64,000 nucleotides of DNA from Parabacteroides massiliensis (GCF_900155425.1 NZ_LT700191.1:669918-733917), one strand, 5' to 3'; counted from the stretch's first letter, positions 18,540-28,135 are shown. Program-made: numbers and translations. Notes: a model not told the origin generated them from the letters alone.

Positions 18540-19778
18540 CTACAAAGCCATTTCCTTCAATATACCATCCGTCGCACCCGCATTGCCTTTCACGAACCGT
18601 CCGGCACTCTCGCCGGCAGCCTCCAAGACTTCAGCGTAGGTCAGCAGCTCGTCCATTTTGGCCACGAACTCGTCTTTCGATGCAACCGAGAATCCTCCGC
18701 CCACCTTGATCAGGTCACGGGCCTCCTTGAACTTCTGATACCGGGGACCGAACAACACCGGAATACCATAAACCGCCGCTTCCAGCGTATTATGGATGCC
18801 GGCGCCGAAACCGCCGCCGATATAAGCAATCGTCCCATACCGATAGATGGAAGACAGCAATCCGAAACTATCCACGATCAGGCAATCTTTCCCTTCAAGC
18901 AGGCTCTTGTCCTGCATCACATCGGACAGACGGACAGACGGGCGTTTCAGCAACGACTCGATATACATCAGATGTTCCCGGTGGATTTCGTGCGGAGCGA
19001 TGATCAGCTTCATCTCCGGATGTTCGTTGAAATAAGGGATCAGAATCTCCTCATCCTGTGGCCAGGAACTTCCGGCGATCAAGGCCAGGCTTCTTTCTCC
19101 TGTTTCACCGGTGACGAATCGTTCGACTTCGGGCAACTCACGCGCCTGATTACGCACATCCAAGACACGGTCGAAACGGGTATCGCCGCAGACCGTCACG
19201 TTACGGATGCCATATTGCCCGAGCAGTTCCTTCGAACGTTCGTCCTGCACGAACAAATGCGTAAAGCTGTACAGCATCTTCCGGTAAGAGGCTCCGAACC
19301 ATTGAAAGAACAACTGGTCGGGACGAAAGATCGCCGAAATGATATAGACCGGAATACCCCGCTTCTTCAACTCATGCAAATAGTTTCCCCAAAACTCATA
19401 CTTGATGAAAACAGCCACTGCCGGATTCGCCAGATTCAGGAACTTCTTCACCCGGTAAGGCGTATCGAAAGGCAGGTAGCAGATAACATCCACCCCGTTA
19501 TAGTTTTTCCGTACTTCATAGCCGGAGGGAGAAAAGAAAGTAAGCAATATCTTATATTCCGGATATTGCGCCTTGATCTTTTCAATCATGGGACGTCCCT
19601 GTTCGAACTCGCCCAACGAAGAAGCATGGAACCAGATGTACTTTGCATTCCGGTCTATCTTCTCCCGTAAAATGCTATTTGTCTTCCACTGGCCGAAACG
19701 CATCAGACGCGCCTTCTGGTGGAAAGGAGAAATCAAAGCGACAATAAAGGCATAAAAATGTATGAGTAAGCTGTACAT
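18540..19778 (-). CDS. waaA: 3-deoxy-D-manno-octulosonic acid (Kdo) transferase
   Basis: A 412-residue GT30 enzyme that transfers Kdo from CMP-Kdo to lipid A precursor at the inner face of the cytoplasmic membrane. It has a single N-terminal membrane anchor (residues about 3-18), the ASSLGEFEQGRP motif with the catalytic-base glutamate E57, a Rossmann domain with NPAVAVFIKYEFW, and the C-terminal nucleotide-binding GGGFGAGIHNTLEAAVYGIPV segment. It lies downstream of gltX on the same strand, separated by a repeat hairpin. Confidence 0.94.
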   Translation of the reverse strand: MYSLLIHFYAFIVALISPFHQKARLMRFGQWKTNSILREKIDRNAKYIWFHASSLGEFEQGRPMIEKIKAQYPEYKILLTFFSPSGYEVRKNYNGVDVICYLPFDTPYRVKKFLNLANPAVAVFIKYEFWGNYLHELKKRGIPVYIISAIFRPDQLFFQWFGASYRKMLYSFTHLFVQDERSKELLGQYGIRNVTVCGDTRFDRVLDVRNQARELPEVERFVTGETGERSLALIAGSSWPQDEEILIPYFNEHPEMKLIIAPHEIHREHLMYIESLLKRPSVRLSDVMQDKSLLEGKDCLIVDSFGLLSSIYRYGTIAYIGGGFGAGIHNTLEAAVYGIPVLFGPRYQKFKEARDLIKVGGGFSVASKDEFVAKMDELLTYAEVLEAAGESAGRFVKGNAGATDGILKEMAL

Positions 19779-19784
19779 GGTAAA

Positions 19785-19858
19785 ACAATTTATAATTTAT
19801 GATTTATGATTTATCATCGATACATAAATCATAAATCATAAATCTGAAATCATAATTT
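19785..19858. repeat. Inverted repeat built from TTTATGATT units
   Basis: The gap between the gltX stop and the waaA start holds tandem TTTATGA units on one arm and tandem TAAATCA units on the other (19788-19814 and 19823-19853). The same unit fills the mutA-mutB gap near 39 kb, and a single copy occurs near 24.49 kb. Confidence 0.8.
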
Positions 19859-21364
19859 CTCTATCGCTCTCTGGATACGGCGGATCGACTCTTCCTTTCC
19901 CAAGGCTTCTGTTATGTCGAAAATATGCGGTCCTTTGCCTTCGCCGACAAGGGCCAGGCGGGTTGCATTCATTATATTTCCCAAATGGTAACCTTTGCTT
20001 TCAATCCAGGCTTTCACCTCTTCTTCCGTACCTTCGATATCGAACGGTTCGCGTGCGCGAAGCACTTCGATCAGCTCGGTAAGTTGGGCGGCACTGTCTT
20101 CCTTCCAGCGTTTTTTACGCGTCTTTTCGTCATACTCTGTCGGAGCAATGAAGAAAAACGAACAGAGATCCCACAAATCCTTGATAAAGGTAGCACGGTC
20201 TTTCATCATCGCCACGACCTTCTCCACATACGCCGGGTCGGCTTTCACACCGTGGCTTTCGAGGATCGGCATAAAGAGGGCGGCCGCTTTCTTGTTGTCC
20301 ATTGCCTGGATATAGTGATGGTTGAACCATTTTCCCTTTTCGTAATCGAACTTGGCTCCGCTCTTGCTGCAACGGCTCAGGTCGAAGCAGCGGATCAGCT
20401 CGTCCATGCTCATCACTTCCTGGTCATTGCCCGGATTCCATCCTAACAGGGCCAGGAAGTTGACAACAGCTTCGGGCAGGTAGCCGCTCTCGCGATAGCC
20501 AGAAGAAATCTCGCCGCTCTTCGGGTCATGCCATTCCAACGGGAACACGGGGAAACCTAGACGGTCGCCGTCACGCTTGCTCAGCTTGCCGTTGCCTTCC
20601 GGTTTCAAGAGCAAAGCCAGGTGTGCGAACCGGGGCATCGTCTCTTCCCAACCGAAATAGCGGTACAACAGTACGTGGAGCGGGGCGCTCGGCAACCATT
20701 CTTCACCTCGGATCACATGCGTAACTTCCATCAAATGGTCGTCCACGATATTGGCCAGGTGATAAGTAGGCAGCTGGTCGGCCGATTTATACAAGACTTT
20801 ATCATCCAAGATAGAAGAGTTGATAACCACTTCGCCACGGATCAGGTCGTTCACATGAATGTCTTCATTGGGTTCGATCTTAACACGGACCACATACTGG
20901 GCTCCGGCAGCGATCAAGGATTTCACCTCTTCGTCGGAAAGAGTCAGCGAGTTGCGCATCTGCATGCGGGTGGATGCATCATACTGGAAATTGGGTATTT
21001 CTTTCCGTTTGGCATCCAACTCTTCGGGCGTGTCGAACGCGATATAAGCCTTACCGGCCTTCAACAACTGATCGACATACTTTTTGTAAATATCCCGGCG
21101 TTCACTCTGACGGTAAGGGCCATACTCGCCTCCGAAACCGACACCTTCGTCAAATTTGATTCCCAACCAGGTCAACGCCTCTATAATATAAGCTTCCGCT
21201 CCGGGAACAAAACGCTGCGAATCGGTATCTTCAATACGGAGAATCAGATCTCCACCATTCTGTTTGGCAAACAGATAATTGTATAAAGCTGTACGAACAC
21301 CTCCGATATGCAAGGGTCCTGTAGGACTCGGTGCAAACCGTACTCTTACTTTTCTTTGAGTCAT
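19850..21364 (-). CDS. gltX: Glutamate--tRNA ligase
   Basis: A 504-residue class I aminoacyl-tRNA synthetase charging tRNA-Glu. The HIGH-type motif is PLHIGG (H19) and the KMSKS-type motif is KLSKRDGD. The anticodon-binding domain fills the C-terminal third. I choose the ATG at 21364; a TTG at 21385 in frame lies inside the upstream repeat array and would put extra residues before [16 protein letters not shown], the normal N-terminus. A -7 box about 140 bases upstream implies that the repeat array is transcribed as its leader. Confidence 0.96.
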   Translation of the reverse strand: MTQRKVRVRFAPSPTGPLHIGGVRTALYNYLFAKQNGGDLILRIEDTDSQRFVPGAEAYIIEALTWLGIKFDEGVGFGGEYGPYRQSERRDIYKKYVDQLLKAGKAYIAFDTPEELDAKRKEIPNFQYDASTRMQMRNSLTLSDEEVKSLIAAGAQYVVRVKIEPNEDIHVNDLIRGEVVINSSILDDKVLYKSADQLPTYHLANIVDDHLMEVTHVIRGEEWLPSAPLHVLLYRYFGWEETMPRFAHLALLLKPEGNGKLSKRDGDRLGFPVFPLEWHDPKSGEISSGYRESGYLPEAVVNFLALLGWNPGNDQEVMSMDELIRCFDLSRCSKSGAKFDYEKGKWFNHHYIQAMDNKKAAALFMPILESHGVKADPAYVEKVVAMMKDRATFIKDLWDLCSFFFIAPTEYDEKTRKKRWKEDSAAQLTELIEVLRAREPFDIEGTEEEVKAWIESKGYHLGNIMNATRLALVGEGKGPHIFDITEALGKEESIRRIQRAIEKL

Positions 21365-21490
21365 AATCTTTTTAACAATTGACAATTAACAATTGACAAT
21401 TGACAATTAAGGTTGATAATTGACAATTATCAGGAAGACCGGAAGTCTCCTAATCATCAATTGCCAATCGTCCTTTGTCAATTGCCTGCG
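21365..21490. repeat. Array of ATTGACAATT units in the gltX leader
   Basis: At least five copies of ATTGACAATT or a one-base variant occur between 21374 and 21437, followed by diverged reverse copies (CATCAATTGCCAATC, GTCAATTGCC) to about 21487. The same unit forms the repeat at 1.3 kb. Confidence 0.8.
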
Positions 21491-21501
21491 TTTTTAATTT
21501 G

Positions 21502-21509
21502 CAAAAGTA
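21502..21509 (-). promoter_or_regulatory. -7 promoter box for gltX
   Basis: TACTTTTG on the minus strand matches TAnnTTTG. It predicts a transcript start near 21496 and a leader of about 130 bases that contains the ATTGACAATT array. Confidence 0.55.
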
Positions 21510-21629
21510 GCCCTTTTTTTTCTCTTAGTAAACTTTTTTATGTACATTTCGCCAATCAATACATAACTGTATTTTTTATAAGAAGTAAATGATAATTTAT
21601 CGGTGTAAAATAAAATAATGGCGATCCGT

Positions 21630-21712
21630 GTAGGGGCGAGGTTCTACTCCGCCCTATGCAATCAACATTCCTCTATTGAATGACAATGGGCAGAGCAGAG
21701 CCCTGCCCCTAC
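21630..21712. repeat. MITE-like element with GTAGGGGC inverted ends
   Basis: GTAGGGGC at 21630-21637 and its exact complement GCCCCTAC at 21705-21712 enclose 67 bases containing further partial symmetry (CTCCGCCC and GGGCAGAG). There is no coding capacity. Part of its interior resembles sequence near 55.49-55.53 kb. The rest of the gap 21491-21801 shows only AT-rich sequence. Confidence 0.6.
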
Positions 21713-21801
21713 GAAACGACAATCATTTTTGTATAACCATGCCATCCATGTTTTACACAGATAAATCTGTATTTAAAGAATGATCAATAAAACAAAACAG
21801 T

Positions 21802-23832
21802 ATGAAGGTAAAAAACTATAGCATACATCCGAGTGTCTATTTTATCGTAGCCGCCTTGCTGATCGCTTACTTCTTCCCGCGGGAAGGGAAGTTCCGCTAC
21901 CAGTTTCATGAAGGGAAACCCTGGCGATACGGATTGCTTACCGCTCCGGGCGACTTTCCTATCTACAAGACAGATGCGGAAGTACAAGCCGAACGCGACA
22001 GCGCTCTCAAGAAGTTCGAACCTTATTACCGGCTGGATGCCACAATCGAATCCAAAGAAATAGACAAACTCCGCACCGACTATCAGGGTACGCTGAAAAA
22101 GCGGGCGACCCCGGCCTATATGCAGTATATCGAAAACAGCTTGCAGAAGCTATACCGGGACGGAATCATTTCCACCCAGGAAATGGAAGAACTCAGGAAA
22201 GAGGAATATCCCCGCATCAACCTGCTCGCGGGCAGCGTCGCACAACCCCACTACAGCAGCGAGTTCTTTACGGTCAAGACGGCGTATGAGTTCATCATCA
22301 ACAATTGCCCTTCCTACCTGGACAAGTCGGCCTTGCAATCCTGCGATATCAATAACTACCTGGTGGAAAATGTCACATACGACAAGGCAATGTCGGATAA
22401 AGTCAAAGAAGACATCCTGAACAGTGTCCCGCTGGCCAACGGCATGATACAAGCGGGAGAGCGCATCGTCGACCGGGGCGAGATCATCGACAACCACACT
22501 TACAACGTGCTTCGCTCCCTTAAGATCGTACATGAGACCAAGTCCGGAGGCGCCCAGCGGCAAGGGATCATCATGGGAGGTCTGTCTGTGTTGGTATTCG
22601 GGATTCTCTTCTGCTTCTGGCTGTACCTATGGTCCTTCCGGTTGAAGATACTGCATAACAGGAAGAATACGCTTTTCCTCGTGCTCTGCATATTCGTAAG
22701 TTGCATCTTGACAGAGCTTTGCGTGACGTACGGGTTGTTCAATGTCTATATCCTTCCGTTCGCCATCGTGCCGATTGTCGTACGCACGTTCTTCGACTCG
22801 CGTACGGCACTGTTCACACATCTGATCATCGTGCTGATCTGCTCGCTGATGGTGCCTTTTCCACACGAATTTCTGTTGCTCCAGGTGATTGCCGGCATGG
22901 TCGTGACATTCAGTTTGAAAGACTTATATGAACGTTCGCAGTTGATCCGTTGCGCATTTTTCATCTTCATGTCCTACGTTCTCTGCTACATCAGCCTGTC
23001 CATCTACCAGGAAGCGGACTTCAAGAAGATCAACTGGATGATGATGCTCTATTTCGGCATCAACTTCATCCTGCTGATGTTTACATATATATTGGTCTAT
23101 ATGTTGGAAAAGACATTCGGCTATGTGTCCAGCATTACACTGGTCGAACTCTCCAACATCAACACGCCGATCCTAAAGAAATTGTCTGAAATATCTCCGG
23201 GCACTTTCCAACATTCCCTGCAAGTGTCGATCTTAGCGTCTGAAGCAGCAGCCGCCATCGGGGCAAATGCGCAACTCGTGCGTACAGGAGCCATGTTTCA
23301 TGATATCGGGAAGATGGCGAACCCGGCGTTCTTCACCGAAAACCAGAGCAGCATCAACCCGCACAGCCAGCTATCGTTCGACCAGAGTGCGAGAATCATC
23401 ATCAACCACGTGAACGATGGTGTCAAGATCGCAGAAAAAGCGATGTTGCCTAAAGCCATCATCGACTTTATCCGAACCCATCACGGACGCGGAAAAGCCA
23501 AATACTTCTACAACTCTTTCAAAAACCAATATCCCGACCGCGAGATAGACGAAGAGGCTTTCACCTATCCGGGACCGAACCCGTTCTCGAAAGAGACAGC
23601 CGTCCTGATGATGGCCGACTCCGTCGAAGCGGCCTCCCGCAGCCTGAAAGAACACACGGAAGAAAACATACGTGCCTTAGTCGACAAGATCATAGACGGA
23701 CAGATCGCCGACGGACTGATGCGCAACGCCCCGTTGACATTCAAAGATGTGGAAACAATCAAGAATGTCTTTGTGGAAAAGCTGAAGATCATGTACCATA
23801 CGCGGATCAGTTATCCGGATTTGAAGAAGTAG
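21802..23832 (+). CDS. 7TM receptor with cytoplasmic HD domain (probable cyclic-di-AMP phosphodiesterase)
   Basis: A 676-residue protein of the 7TMR-HD (PgpH) family. In order: an N-terminal membrane helix (about 10-27), an extracytoplasmic 7TMR-HDED domain (about 30-250), a block of seven membrane helices (about 255-450), and a cytoplasmic HD domain with GAMFHDIGKM (H500, D501), INPHSQLS and RTHHGRGK. Characterised members hydrolyse c-di-AMP to pApA; here that is by family. It is monocistronic and converges with the phosphatase gene downstream. Confidence 0.9.
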   Translation: MKVKNYSIHPSVYFIVAALLIAYFFPREGKFRYQFHEGKPWRYGLLTAPGDFPIYKTDAEVQAERDSALKKFEPYYRLDATIESKEIDKLRTDYQGTLKKRATPAYMQYIENSLQKLYRDGIISTQEMEELRKEEYPRINLLAGSVAQPHYSSEFFTVKTAYEFIINNCPSYLDKSALQSCDINNYLVENVTYDKAMSDKVKEDILNSVPLANGMIQAGERIVDRGEIIDNHTYNVLRSLKIVHETKSGGAQRQGIIMGGLSVLVFGILFCFWLYLWSFRLKILHNRKNTLFLVLCIFVSCILTELCVTYGLFNVYILPFAIVPIVVRTFFDSRTALFTHLIIVLICSLMVPFPHEFLLLQVIAGMVVTFSLKDLYERSQLIRCAFFIFMSYVLCYISLSIYQEADFKKINWMMMLYFGINFILLMFTYILVYMLEKTFGYVSSITLVELSNINTPILKKLSEISPGTFQHSLQVSILASEAAAAIGANAQLVRTGAMFHDIGKMANPAFFTENQSSINPHSQLSFDQSARIIINHVNDGVKIAEKAMLPKAIIDFIRTHHGRGKAKYFYNSFKNQYPDREIDEEAFTYPGPNPFSKETAVLMMADSVEAASRSLKEHTEENIRALVDKIIDGQIADGLMRNAPLTFKDVETIKNVFVEKLKIMYHTRISYPDLKK

Positions 23833-23881
23833 GGTTGCACATCTTCTTGCAATCCTTTGTTCCCGCAATCAAAGCAAAAGT

Positions 23882-23999
23882 ATCTGCGGTCGAAACTTTA
23901 GCTTCATGGCTCGAAACTCAAGTGTCTGCGGTCGAAACTTTAGTCTCTGCGGTCGAAACAGAAGTTTCGACCGAGGAAACTAAAGTTACTAGAATGAAA
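23882..23999. repeat. Exact 21-base-period tandem array with an inverted end
   Basis: TCGAAAC recurs at 23890, 23911, 23932 and 23953, spaced exactly 21 bases, mostly inside TCTGCGGTCGAAACTTTAG. It is followed by the inverse motif GTTTCGACC (23964-23972) and by ACTAAAG copies. It lies between the converging stops of the 7TM-HD gene and the phosphatase gene. A forward frame reads as a 7-residue repeat (VSAVETL), but I do not consider it a gene. Confidence 0.8.
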
Positions 24000-24476
24000 C
24001 TAAAGCTTTTCCAGCAACCCCGCACAAGCATCTTCCAGTAGATCGAGGACCAGTTCGAAACCTTCCGCTCCGCTATAGTACGGATCGGGAACATAGTCAT
24101 ACAGCTTGTTCCGGGAATATTCCGTCATCTGATGTATCTTTCCCACGGATTCCAAATCCGGAGCTTTCCGTTTGAGATCGTCAATATTACGGTTGTCCAT
24201 GCCGATGATCAGGTCGAAGTCGAAAAAGTCGTCCGTACATACCGGACGGGAGACCGAATCCAACTTATATCCCCTACGGGCTGCATGCGAACGCATACGC
24301 GGATCAGCCTTTTCTCCTGCGTGATACCCGATGATACCGGCCGAATCGACCTTGATCCGCCCGTCTAATCCCGCATCATGCACCAATTTCTTCATCACAG
24401 CCTCAGCCGACGGTGACCGGCAAATATTCCCCAGACACACAAACAATATCTTATATTCTCCTTTCTTTTCTTCCAT
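24000..24476 (-). CDS. Low-molecular-weight protein-tyrosine phosphatase
   Basis: A 158-residue cytoplasmic phosphatase. The P-loop is VCLGNICRSP with nucleophile C14, R20 and S21; the general acid is D131 in VPDPYYSG. The length is typical of the family. In bacteria such enzymes often act on tyrosine kinases for exopolysaccharide or on arginine phosphates, but no kinase is near. The stop overlaps the edge of the 21-base array. Upstream, 32 bases separate it from priA on the same strand, including one TTTATGATT unit. Confidence 0.93.
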   Translation of the reverse strand: MEEKKGEYKILFVCLGNICRSPSAEAVMKKLVHDAGLDGRIKVDSAGIIGYHAGEKADPRMRSHAARRGYKLDSVSRPVCTDDFFDFDLIIGMDNRNIDDLKRKAPDLESVGKIHQMTEYSRNKLYDYVPDPYYSGAEGFELVLDLLEDACAGLLEKL

Positions 24477-24508
24477 CTTTCTTAATTTTTTGATTTATGA
24501 TTTTTCTC

Positions 24509-26971
24509 TTACGCCGGATCCACATCATAGTGCACGATCAGTTGCTTAAATGGCAAGTAGCGTTGCATATCGGCATGTACCGATTCCAGTATCTCGCGTA
24601 CCGGAGCGATCGCAGCGGCAATCTCTATCTTTAAAACAATCTTCCGGATATGAAGAGTCTGTACGCGCGTTATCGGCGGTGTGACAGGCCCAAGCACACG
24701 TTCGCCCAGGCGGCGGCGCAGGTTTTCGGCGTATAAAGCCGATAGCTCTTGCAAAACAGAATCATTCCGGCTACGCAAGACAATCACGATCAAACGGTAG
24801 TAAGGCGGATAGCGGAACATGCTCCGCTCACTCAATTGAAAGCGCACCATCCCCTTATAGTCAAAACATTCCACCATACGGATCAACGGATGGTTGGGCT
24901 GAGACGTTTGCAGGACAACCGTTCCCCGCTTATCCCGCCTTCCGGCACGGCCGCTCACCTGTACCATCAGCTGGAAGGCACGTTCATGAGCCCGGAAATC
25001 CGGAAAGTTCATCAGGTTGTCGGCATTCAGGATGCCGACAACACCGACGTTGCCGAAATCCAGGCCTTTCGACAGCATCTGGGTTCCGATCAATATCTGC
25101 GTTTTACCTTTCTCAAAGTCTGCAATGATCCGCTCATAGGCCGTACGGGTACGGGCGGTATCGAAATCCAGGCGCTCGACTTTGGCAGAAGGGAAGAGAG
25201 CTGCGATCTCCTCCTCCACCATCTCGGTCCCAAACCCCATCGTACGAAGTTCCGGACTCTGGCATTCCGGACATTGGCGGGGCAACTGGATTTTATATCC
25301 GCAATAGTGGCATACCAGCTCGTTGCGAAACTTATGATACGTCAGGCTGACATCGCAATTGACGCAATGGGGAACCCAACCGCAGCTCTTGCACTCGATC
25401 ACCGGAGCGAATCCACGGCGGTTCTGGAACAGGATCGCCTGCTCTCCTTTCCTTAACGCTTCGCCCAACTTTTCCACCAGAACCGGCGAAAAGAGCGTAT
25501 CTTTCATGATCTTCTTACGTCTCAACTCCTTGATATCGACCGTCAGTATTTCCGGCATCAGCCGATCGCCATAACGGGTAGTGAGTTCCACCAAACCGTA
25601 TTTGCCGGTAGTGGCATTAAAATAGGAATCGATGGATGGAGTGGCAGAGCCCAACAATGTTTTCGCCCCATGCATACCAGCCAACACCAAAGCCGCATTC
25701 CGGGCATGATAACGCGGAGCCGGATCTTGCTGCTTATAGGTATTCTCATGCTCTTCGTCCACAATGATCAAACCTAAATCCTTGAATGGCAAAAACAAAG
25801 AGGAACGGACACCTAACACTAACATCGGTTCGCCCGCATGCAGCAAACGGTTCCAGACTTCCACCCGCTCGTTATCGGAGAATTTGGAATGATAGACCAG
25901 CAACTTATCTCCGAACAACTTAGCAAGCCGTTCCGTGATCTGGGTCGTGATGGCGATCTCAGGCAACATATACAAAACCTGGCGTCCCATTTTCAGCACC
26001 TCGTCGATCAGCCGCACGTAGACTTCCGTCTTTCCACTGGATGTAACGCCGTGCAGCAGGCAGACTTCTTTCTCCCGGAAGACATCATGTATCTCCCCGT
26101 AGGCCTTCTCCTGCGCCGCACTTAAAGGGTTAAGGGGTTGCAAACGGCAAACCGGAATTTGCAAACGTCCCACCTCTTTTTCATAACTTTCCAGCACACC
26201 CCGCTTCAGCACACCGTCCAGTATGGCCGCAGAACAACCGCTGCTCTCCAACAGTTCTTTCTTCGACAATTCGCGTACCAGTACCGGATTAAGCGCATGA
26301 CTGAGTTCAAGGAAACAGATCAACAGGTGTTCCTGCTTCTTCGCCCGCTTGAAATCTGCAAACACGGCCTGTAGTTTTTCTTCATCTTTATACGCCTCTG
26401 CAAGACGGATAAAGGTCTGCATCTTCGGCACAAAGCCCCGCTTCAGTTCCTCGCTCACCTCAACCGCACCCTTAGCCATCAGGGAAGCGACAACAGGCAC
26501 GACATTCCGTAGCCCGGTTTTCTTTTCCAGTTCGGAAACCGTCAGCTTCAAAACACCGGTAAAGGCATCCAACACAGCCTGCTCATTCGGCCGCAAAGGT
26601 CCGTCGGCTTCGAACTCTTCATTGTAGGTGACAGCCGTTTCACTCTCTAACTTCAAGCCGGAAGGCAAAGCCGCCTTATAAACATCTCCTAACTTGCACA
26701 AGTAATAGGAGGCGATCCATTTCCAGAAACGAAGTTGCGGACGACGGAGCACCGGCGTGGCGTCCAACAAGGCGTAAATCTCTTTCGTCTCATACTGGCT
26801 GTCGGTTACACGGTCGTGCACATCCATGACGATAGCCGTATAGTAACGCTTCTTTCCGAAATGGACGATCACCCGGCAACCGGGTATCACCGTCTGTTCC
26901 AGATCGGGCGGTATGCTATAGGTATAGCTGTTCTCTAACGGAAGCGGGAGTATAACGTCTGCGTACTTCAT
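24509..26971 (-). CDS. priA: Primosomal protein N' (replication restart helicase PriA)
   Basis: About 820 residues. PriA recognises stalled forks and loads the replicative helicase. In order: DNA-binding N-terminal domain, winged-helix region, helicase domain 1 with Walker A GVTSSGKTEVY and DEEH box (IIVDEEHENTYKQQ), a zinc-binding insert with eight cysteines (CKSC, CVNC, CHYC, CPEC), and helicase domain 2 with GTQMLSKGLDF and QVSGRAGRRD. I place the start at 26971 (MKYADVILPLPLE), since an in-frame GTG/ATG at 26995 adds a non-conserved leader and sits closer to the promoter. Confidence 0.96.
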   Translation of the reverse strand: MKYADVILPLPLENSYTYSIPPDLEQTVIPGCRVIVHFGKKRYYTAIVMDVHDRVTDSQYETKEIYALLDATPVLRRPQLRFWKWIASYYLCKLGDVYKAALPSGLKLESETAVTYNEEFEADGPLRPNEQAVLDAFTGVLKLTVSELEKKTGLRNVVPVVASLMAKGAVEVSEELKRGFVPKMQTFIRLAEAYKDEEKLQAVFADFKRAKKQEHLLICFLELSHALNPVLVRELSKKELLESSGCSAAILDGVLKRGVLESYEKEVGRLQIPVCRLQPLNPLSAAQEKAYGEIHDVFREKEVCLLHGVTSSGKTEVYVRLIDEVLKMGRQVLYMLPEIAITTQITERLAKLFGDKLLVYHSKFSDNERVEVWNRLLHAGEPMLVLGVRSSLFLPFKDLGLIIVDEEHENTYKQQDPAPRYHARNAALVLAGMHGAKTLLGSATPSIDSYFNATTGKYGLVELTTRYGDRLMPEILTVDIKELRRKKIMKDTLFSPVLVEKLGEALRKGEQAILFQNRRGFAPVIECKSCGWVPHCVNCDVSLTYHKFRNELVCHYCGYKIQLPRQCPECQSPELRTMGFGTEMVEEEIAALFPSAKVERLDFDTARTRTAYERIIADFEKGKTQILIGTQMLSKGLDFGNVGVVGILNADNLMNFPDFRAHERAFQLMVQVSGRAGRRDKRGTVVLQTSQPNHPLIRMVECFDYKGMVRFQLSERSMFRYPPYYRLIVIVLRSRNDSVLQELSALYAENLRRRLGERVLGPVTPPITRVQTLHIRKIVLKIEIAAAIAPVREILESVHADMQRYLPFKQLIVHYDVDPA

Positions 26972-27010
26972 TCTTATCCTTTTTACACGAACCAATGTTC
27001 ATAGCGATGC

Positions 27011-27018
27011 CAAAAGTA
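27011..27018 (-). promoter_or_regulatory. -7 promoter box for priA
   Basis: TACTTTTG on the minus strand, about 40 bases before the chosen priA start and immediately after the terminator of the upstream barrel gene. Confidence 0.55.
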
Positions 27019-27020
27019 AC

Positions 27021-27052
27021 AAAAAAGGCCGGACTGTTAAAGCCCGACCTTT
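27021..27052 (-). terminator. Intrinsic terminator of the barrel-protein gene
   Basis: On the minus strand AGGTCGG pairs with CCGGCCT (one G-T or mismatch inside) around a TTTAAC-containing loop, followed by TTTTTT. It separates the barrel gene from priA. Confidence 0.7.
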
Positions 27053-27084
27053 GTTTATCTGATCGCAAATATTCTGTATTCCTT

Positions 27085-27672
27085 TTAGAACAGGATGGCA
27101 GCCGTAATCGACCAACCCCGGTTCTTACCGTTTAATTCGAACTTTGACGCACTATAATCATCCGTCAAGCCGAGAGCATAATTGAAACCAACCTGCAAAT
27201 GTTTGATCAGTTCCACACCGCCGCCCAAATTCAAACCGGCATTAAAGCTTTTTGCCTTCAACTGCTCTCCGACCGATCCCGGAATATCCCAGAACTTATC
27301 ACCGCCCACACGGAAACCGACATACGGGCCGGCAGCCAGATATCCTTTGATAATAGGCAGGCCGAATTTCCATTTCAAATTAACCGGGACATCGATATAG
27401 TCATTCTTAATGTCTTTCTCGCTCTTCACGCCTATCCCTTTTTGAGAATACAGGATAGCCGCATCAAAACCGACTCCCATTACCGGGGCCATCACTTCCA
27501 CCATCGGACCGATGTTAAATCCGGTCACATTATCCTTTTCTACAATATCCTTGTTGAAATGAACAGACGAAATATTCAAACCGCCTTTTATACCGAACTT
27601 AATCTGGGATTTCGCAGGAACGGCTATCAATGCCATCACTGCCAATAATATAAGCCCTACAATCTTTTTCAT
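27085..27672 (-). CDS. Small outer-membrane beta-barrel protein (PorT-like / porin family)
   Basis: A 195-residue protein with a signal peptide (residues 1-22, ending PAKSQ) and alternating amphipathic beta-strands (FGIKGGLNISSVHF, FNIGPMVEVMAPV, FDAAILYSQKG, YIDVPVNLKWKFG, YLAAGPYVGFRVGG, NAGLNLGGGVEL, QVGFNYALGL, GWSITAAILF), which suggests an eight-stranded barrel of the OMP_b-brl_2 type common in Bacteroidetes. The specific role is unknown. It is the first gene downstream of the cobalamin riboswitch on this strand, but about 285 bases and two hairpins lie between, so B12 control is uncertain. Confidence 0.85.
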   Translation of the reverse strand: MKKIVGLILLAVMALIAVPAKSQIKFGIKGGLNISSVHFNKDIVEKDNVTGFNIGPMVEVMAPVMGVGFDAAILYSQKGIGVKSEKDIKNDYIDVPVNLKWKFGLPIIKGYLAAGPYVGFRVGGDKFWDIPGSVGEQLKAKSFNAGLNLGGGVELIKHLQVGFNYALGLTDDYSASKFELNGKNRGWSITAAILF

Positions 27673-27778
27673 ACTTTTCCTTTAATTAGTTAATACGAAT
27701 TACAAATAAACGCACTTTTCCATTAATAAACAAATATCACCGCCTAAGTGTTGCCAATGTTACCATCCGTAAAAGGAA

Positions 27779-27824
27779 AGCATGAACCGAAGGCGGAGCT
27801 CATCCCGCAAACAGATTCATGCCT
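27779..27824 (-). terminator. Hairpin between the riboswitch and the barrel gene
   Basis: GCATGAA (27780-27786) is complementary to TTCATGC (27816-27822), with an inner GCGG/CCGC stem. On the minus strand the stem is followed by TTTCCTTTT. It may act as a terminator for transcripts coming from the riboswitch. Confidence 0.5.
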
Positions 27825-27955
27825 CTTTTCCTAATTATTATGGCAAAATAATTAAAAACAAACAGATAGGCTACGGGAAACGGGAATAAAGAAAGGCAAA
27901 AACCTGCGGCTTTACTGTTCTCTTCCGGCCTTTCCTCGAAGCCGTCGAAAAAAAT

Positions 27956-28131
27956 ATGCGTTGCAGGTCTTCTGACTTACTTCCGGTATGAGCGCCTTCC
28001 CAACTTGCGTCAGTGGCATAAAAGAATTGCCCAATCCGTTTTTTGAAGCTTACAGCAGCGGGACTGTCCGGGATTTGCACCCGATTCCCTTTTAATCCTT
28101 TTCCGCAGATTGCGAAACAGGAACAATGCAT
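27956..28131 (-). ncRNA. Cobalamin riboswitch
   Basis: On the minus strand the conserved core is clear: GGGAATCGGGTGCAAATCCC, then GGACAGTCCCGCTGCTGTAA, then the loop GCCACTG, then GGGAAGGCGC and AAGTCAGAAGACCTGC. The ends can pair as P1 (ATGC with GCAT, GTT with AAC). A run of seven T follows the aptamer at once, and CGGCTT/AAGCCG plus five T (to about 27905) could form an expression-platform terminator. No B12 uptake gene follows. The gap 27673-28202 otherwise holds only hairpins and AT-rich sequence. Confidence 0.92.
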
Positions 28132-28135
28132 GGGA

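Noticed and set aside
18375-19670. A 431-codon open frame opposite waaA
   Set aside because: No motif is found and it overlaps two real genes on the other strand.
23882-23999. Possible CRISPR array from regularly spaced repeats
   Set aside because: The period of 21 bases leaves no room for repeat plus spacer, the units are near-identical throughout, and no cas genes are present. The 45.7-kb array was rejected for the same reason.
23835-24041. A 68-codon frame with VSAVETL-like repeats
   Set aside because: The periodicity comes from the 21-base DNA array, there is no start signal, and it runs into the opposite-strand phosphatase.
27871-28131. An 86-codon frame on the minus strand
   Set aside because: It is the cobalamin riboswitch read as protein; the conserved RNA core explains the sequence.
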